DNA from: a virus
Length of the DNA stretch: 43,663 bases
IMG/VR virus record: IMGVR_UViG_3300027747_002230
Location: 1-43,663 of that record
Strand: one strand, 5' to 3'
A program made the translations under genes and the position numbers. Of the stretch, positions 42,365 through 43,663 are shown one piece after another; position 1 is the stretch's first letter, and every line of letters begins with the position of its first letter. Under the pieces are notes generated by a model. The model was not told the DNA's origin and searched no databases. It saw only the letters and a list, made by a program, of their open reading frames with translations.

Positions 42365-42680
42365 TTCTGTTACGAGGAAACCCACCGAAACCCTAGGTGC
42401 CTTTAATTAGGCAGCCAATGCGTAAACTTCTTGGTTTGCGGCTATTTTGATTTACTTTTAGCGACTATCTGTGTCGAGTTGTCCATGCGTCTACTTGTTA
42501 CCCAATCGATTACCAGAGCAGGCCCATCAAAAACATACTAAGGTATATTAAGTCTTACATGTAGAGGACTGGGATACCAAACCTGATCTTTTTACAGATT
42601 CTAATATGTTTATGGTGGACCTGGCCGGATTTGAACCGGCGTCTTGAATACTTTTGGATTTACTTCATACAACCATAACT
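42365..42680 (-). ncRNA. ssrA: Circularly permuted (two-piece) tmRNA
   Basis: Read on the minus strand from a predicted start near 42678, the acceptor piece comes first. It holds a T arm (GCCGG-TTCAAAT-CCGGC, 42640-42624), the acceptor 3' strand CAGGTCC, discriminator A and encoded CCA (42615-42613). After an 87-base intervening segment (42612-42526), whose ends can pair as AAACATA/TATGTTT, the coding piece begins with GGGCCTG (42525-42519). This pairs with CAGGTCC over 7 bp, including G3-U70, the alanine identity pair. A 'CTGGTAATCGATTGGG' D-like segment, a CGAC/GTCG pseudoknot-1 stem (42476-42462) and the tag frame follow. tmRNA rescues stalled ribosomes and tags the unfinished proteins. 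The 3' limit is approximate. No SmpB gene is seen here. Confidence 0.93.
42407..42439 (-). other. tmRNA tag reading frame (ANQEVYALAA-stop)
   Basis: From the resume codon GCA at 42439 the frame reads A-N-Q-E-V-Y-A-L-A-A and stops at TAA (42409-42407). The bases just before it (ATAGCC) match the conserved A/TAGTC-type context of the tmRNA resume site. The LAA end is the classical signal for ClpXP-type proteases. The E. coli tag is ANDENYALAA, so the C-terminal YALAA is identical. Confidence 0.93.
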
Positions 42681-42683
42681 CAC

Positions 42684-42712
42684 ACTATAACACAGAATTG
42701 CTTCTATGTCAA
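42684..42712 (-). promoter_or_regulatory. Sigma70-type promoter (TTGACA-17-TATAGT) of the tmRNA gene
   Basis: TTGACA (42712-42707) and TATAGT (42689-42684) are 17 bases apart on the minus strand, pointing into the tmRNA. The -35 overlaps the TGA stop of the nuclease gene. The same 'GCTTGACA' stop/promoter junction occurs before gp33. Confidence 0.85.
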
Positions 42713-43362
42713 GCGTTATCTTTGTAGAATTGAATGTACTCTAAAAGAGTATTTAGGTGATCTTGCGTTTTCTCAATGAAAAGTAGAGGCTCAGAATTCT
42801 CCACAGCCATAACCACCACGATCTGGTCAATACCATTACCAATCAGTTCTTCGTACATACAAGCATATGCAACACATTGAGCAAAGTAAGAATCAATCTC
42901 ATCTTTTTTCTTGATGCGTTTAGAGGTCTTGAAGTCAATGACGGATAAAACACCATCAAATTCTGCAATACAATCTACACGACCAGCCAAACCTAGCTTG
43001 ACAGACCACAATGCACACTCTTGATAATGAATGTTGTTAATACGATTCAATATCGGTTTCAATGACTGGAACATCTCCAGAGCATCAGGCATGATTTTAC
43101 CTAATGGTTCATTGTTCAGATATCTTTCACACAAGGTATGTACGTTGGTGCCTCTAGATGACGCTTGCTTAGAGATACGATTTGCTTCTTCAGCACCAAC
43201 ACGCTTACGCCATTCCATAATGGCTTTCTTACCTTTTGCACCAATGACTGTGGTCACAGATGGTAAACGATTACCTTCTGGTGTGGTATAATACCGTTTA
43301 CCATCGGGAAATGTTTCCGATTTTAAGTCAGCAAGGACTTTTGGCGGGCAATAATTAAACAT
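42709..43362 (-). CDS. PD-(D/E)XK (RecB/Cas4-like) exonuclease (217 aa)
   Basis: The start is the ATG at 43362 (TGATG overlap with the upstream PhoH stop). The sequence 'LPSVTTVIGAKGKKAIMEWR' and 'ASSRGTNVHTLCERYLN' (H75), then E115 in 'HYQECALWS', D130 in 'LAGRVDCIAEFDG', and D143/K145 in 'LSVIDFKTSKR' form the core of a PD-(D/E)XK nuclease. T4-like cyanophages and relatives carry such exonucleases near replication genes. Probable roles are DNA repair, recombination or breakdown of host DNA; the specific role is not known. It has no Cys cluster for an iron-sulphur centre, unlike Cas4 or AddB. Confidence 0.85.
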   Translation of the reverse strand: MFNYCPPKVLADLKSETFPDGKRYYTTPEGNRLPSVTTVIGAKGKKAIMEWRKRVGAEEANRISKQASSRGTNVHTLCERYLNNEPLGKIMPDALEMFQSLKPILNRINNIHYQECALWSVKLGLAGRVDCIAEFDGVLSVIDFKTSKRIKKKDEIDSYFAQCVAYACMYEELIGNGIDQIVVVMAVENSEPLLFIEKTQDHLNTLLEYIQFYKDNA

Positions 43363-43663
43363 CAAAATCCCATCTTATCACAAGCCACAATCCATGACTT
43401 AACTAAACTACTACGAACAATATCATCTGGTGTAAATGATATCTCACTAAACTCATCCATATGTCTTGCAACATTCAAAAATTCAGATAGACCCGATACA
43501 TCGTTTCTACTCTTAATCAAATCATTCTGTTTCAAGTCACCAATAAACATAATCTTAGAACGATGACCAACACGAGACATAACCGAACTCAATTCGTGAA
43601 ATGTCATCGACTGACATTCATCTACAATAATGATTGAGTTATCAATAGAAATACCACGTATGG
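43362..43663 (-). CDS. phoH: PhoH-like ATPase, C-terminal part (cut by window edge)
   Basis: The open frame enters from the right edge and ends with the TGA at 43362-43364. It contains a Walker B segment, 'NSIIIVDECQSMTFHELSSV', followed by 'GHRSKIMFIGDLKQND' and 'DIVRSSLVKSWIVACDKMGF'. This is the order found in PhoH-family P-loop ATPases: Walker B, then a sensor-like GD..Q motif (usually GD..Q.D). The Walker A part lies outside the window. PhoH genes are frequent in marine and freshwater phages; their function, perhaps RNA-related or phosphate-linked, is unsettled. It is coupled to the nuclease gene through the stop/start overlap. Confidence 0.8.
   Translation of the reverse strand, partial: IRGISIDNSIIIVDECQSMTFHELSSVMSRVGHRSKIMFIGDLKQNDLIKSRNDVSGLSEFLNVARHMDEFSEISFTPDDIVRSSLVKSWIVACDKMGF

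Noticed and set aside
42613-42680. An ordinary tRNA on the minus strand at the TTCAAAT arm
   Set aside because: No anticodon arm and no 5' acceptor strand upstream; the partner strand lies downstream at 42519-42525, which fits a permuted tmRNA instead.

Overview
The window is part of the genome of a lytic T4-like myovirus (contractile-tailed phage). Nearly every recognisable gene is a T4-type baseplate, tail, head-completion or replication gene, packed with gaps of a few bases or with stop/start overlaps. The DNA is visibly AT-rich. No integrase, CRISPR array, insertion sequence or ordinary tRNA was seen.

Layout. (1) Positions 1-31556 are one long minus-strand late operon. Read in its own direction it encodes gp48 (tube cap), gp53, gp27-like hub, gp5 spike, gp25, gp6, a gp7-position wedge protein, a fibre-like protein, gp8, a DUF4815-type giant protein, further large beta-rich proteins, a long fibre with its own chaperone, and two more repeat-rich fibre-like genes. 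(2) Positions 31589-37747 are a divergent plus-strand tail operon: gp4 head completion, an unassigned conserved protein, a gp54-like tube protein, a gp26-type tail assembly protein with a probable -1 frameshift extension, a GH19-type tail lysozyme and a probable tape measure protein. (3) Positions 37757-43663 hold the replication and regulation side: a GIY-YIG-like homing endonuclease convergent with gp32, then minus-strand gp32, HAD nucleotidase-like, alpha/beta hydrolase, an unknown gene, gp59 helicase loader, gp33 late co-activator, a SleB-type membrane-anchored lysin, a tmRNA, a PD-(D/E)XK nuclease and the end of a PhoH-like ATPase.

The most notable element is a circularly permuted (two-piece) tmRNA gene in the 378-base gap at 42331-42708. 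It has a near-consensus sigma70 promoter, a T arm, an encoded CCA, a 7-bp acceptor stem with the alanine identity pair G3-U70, and a complete tag reading frame ANQEVYALAA followed by a stop. Other points of interest are a canonical A AAU UUU slippery site, a predicted leaderless mRNA, a gp32 leader with repeated elements, a gp32 terminator buried inside the homing endonuclease gene, and a 23-codon S74 chaperone remnant left behind by an apparent fibre-tip exchange.

Host. The permuted tmRNA with a tag ending in YALAA, together with a fibre tip of a kind I associate with betaproteobacterial prophages, suggests a betaproteobacterial (perhaps freshwater) host. This is inference, not proof. No similarity search or folding program was run; all family calls are from recognised motifs, length and gene order.
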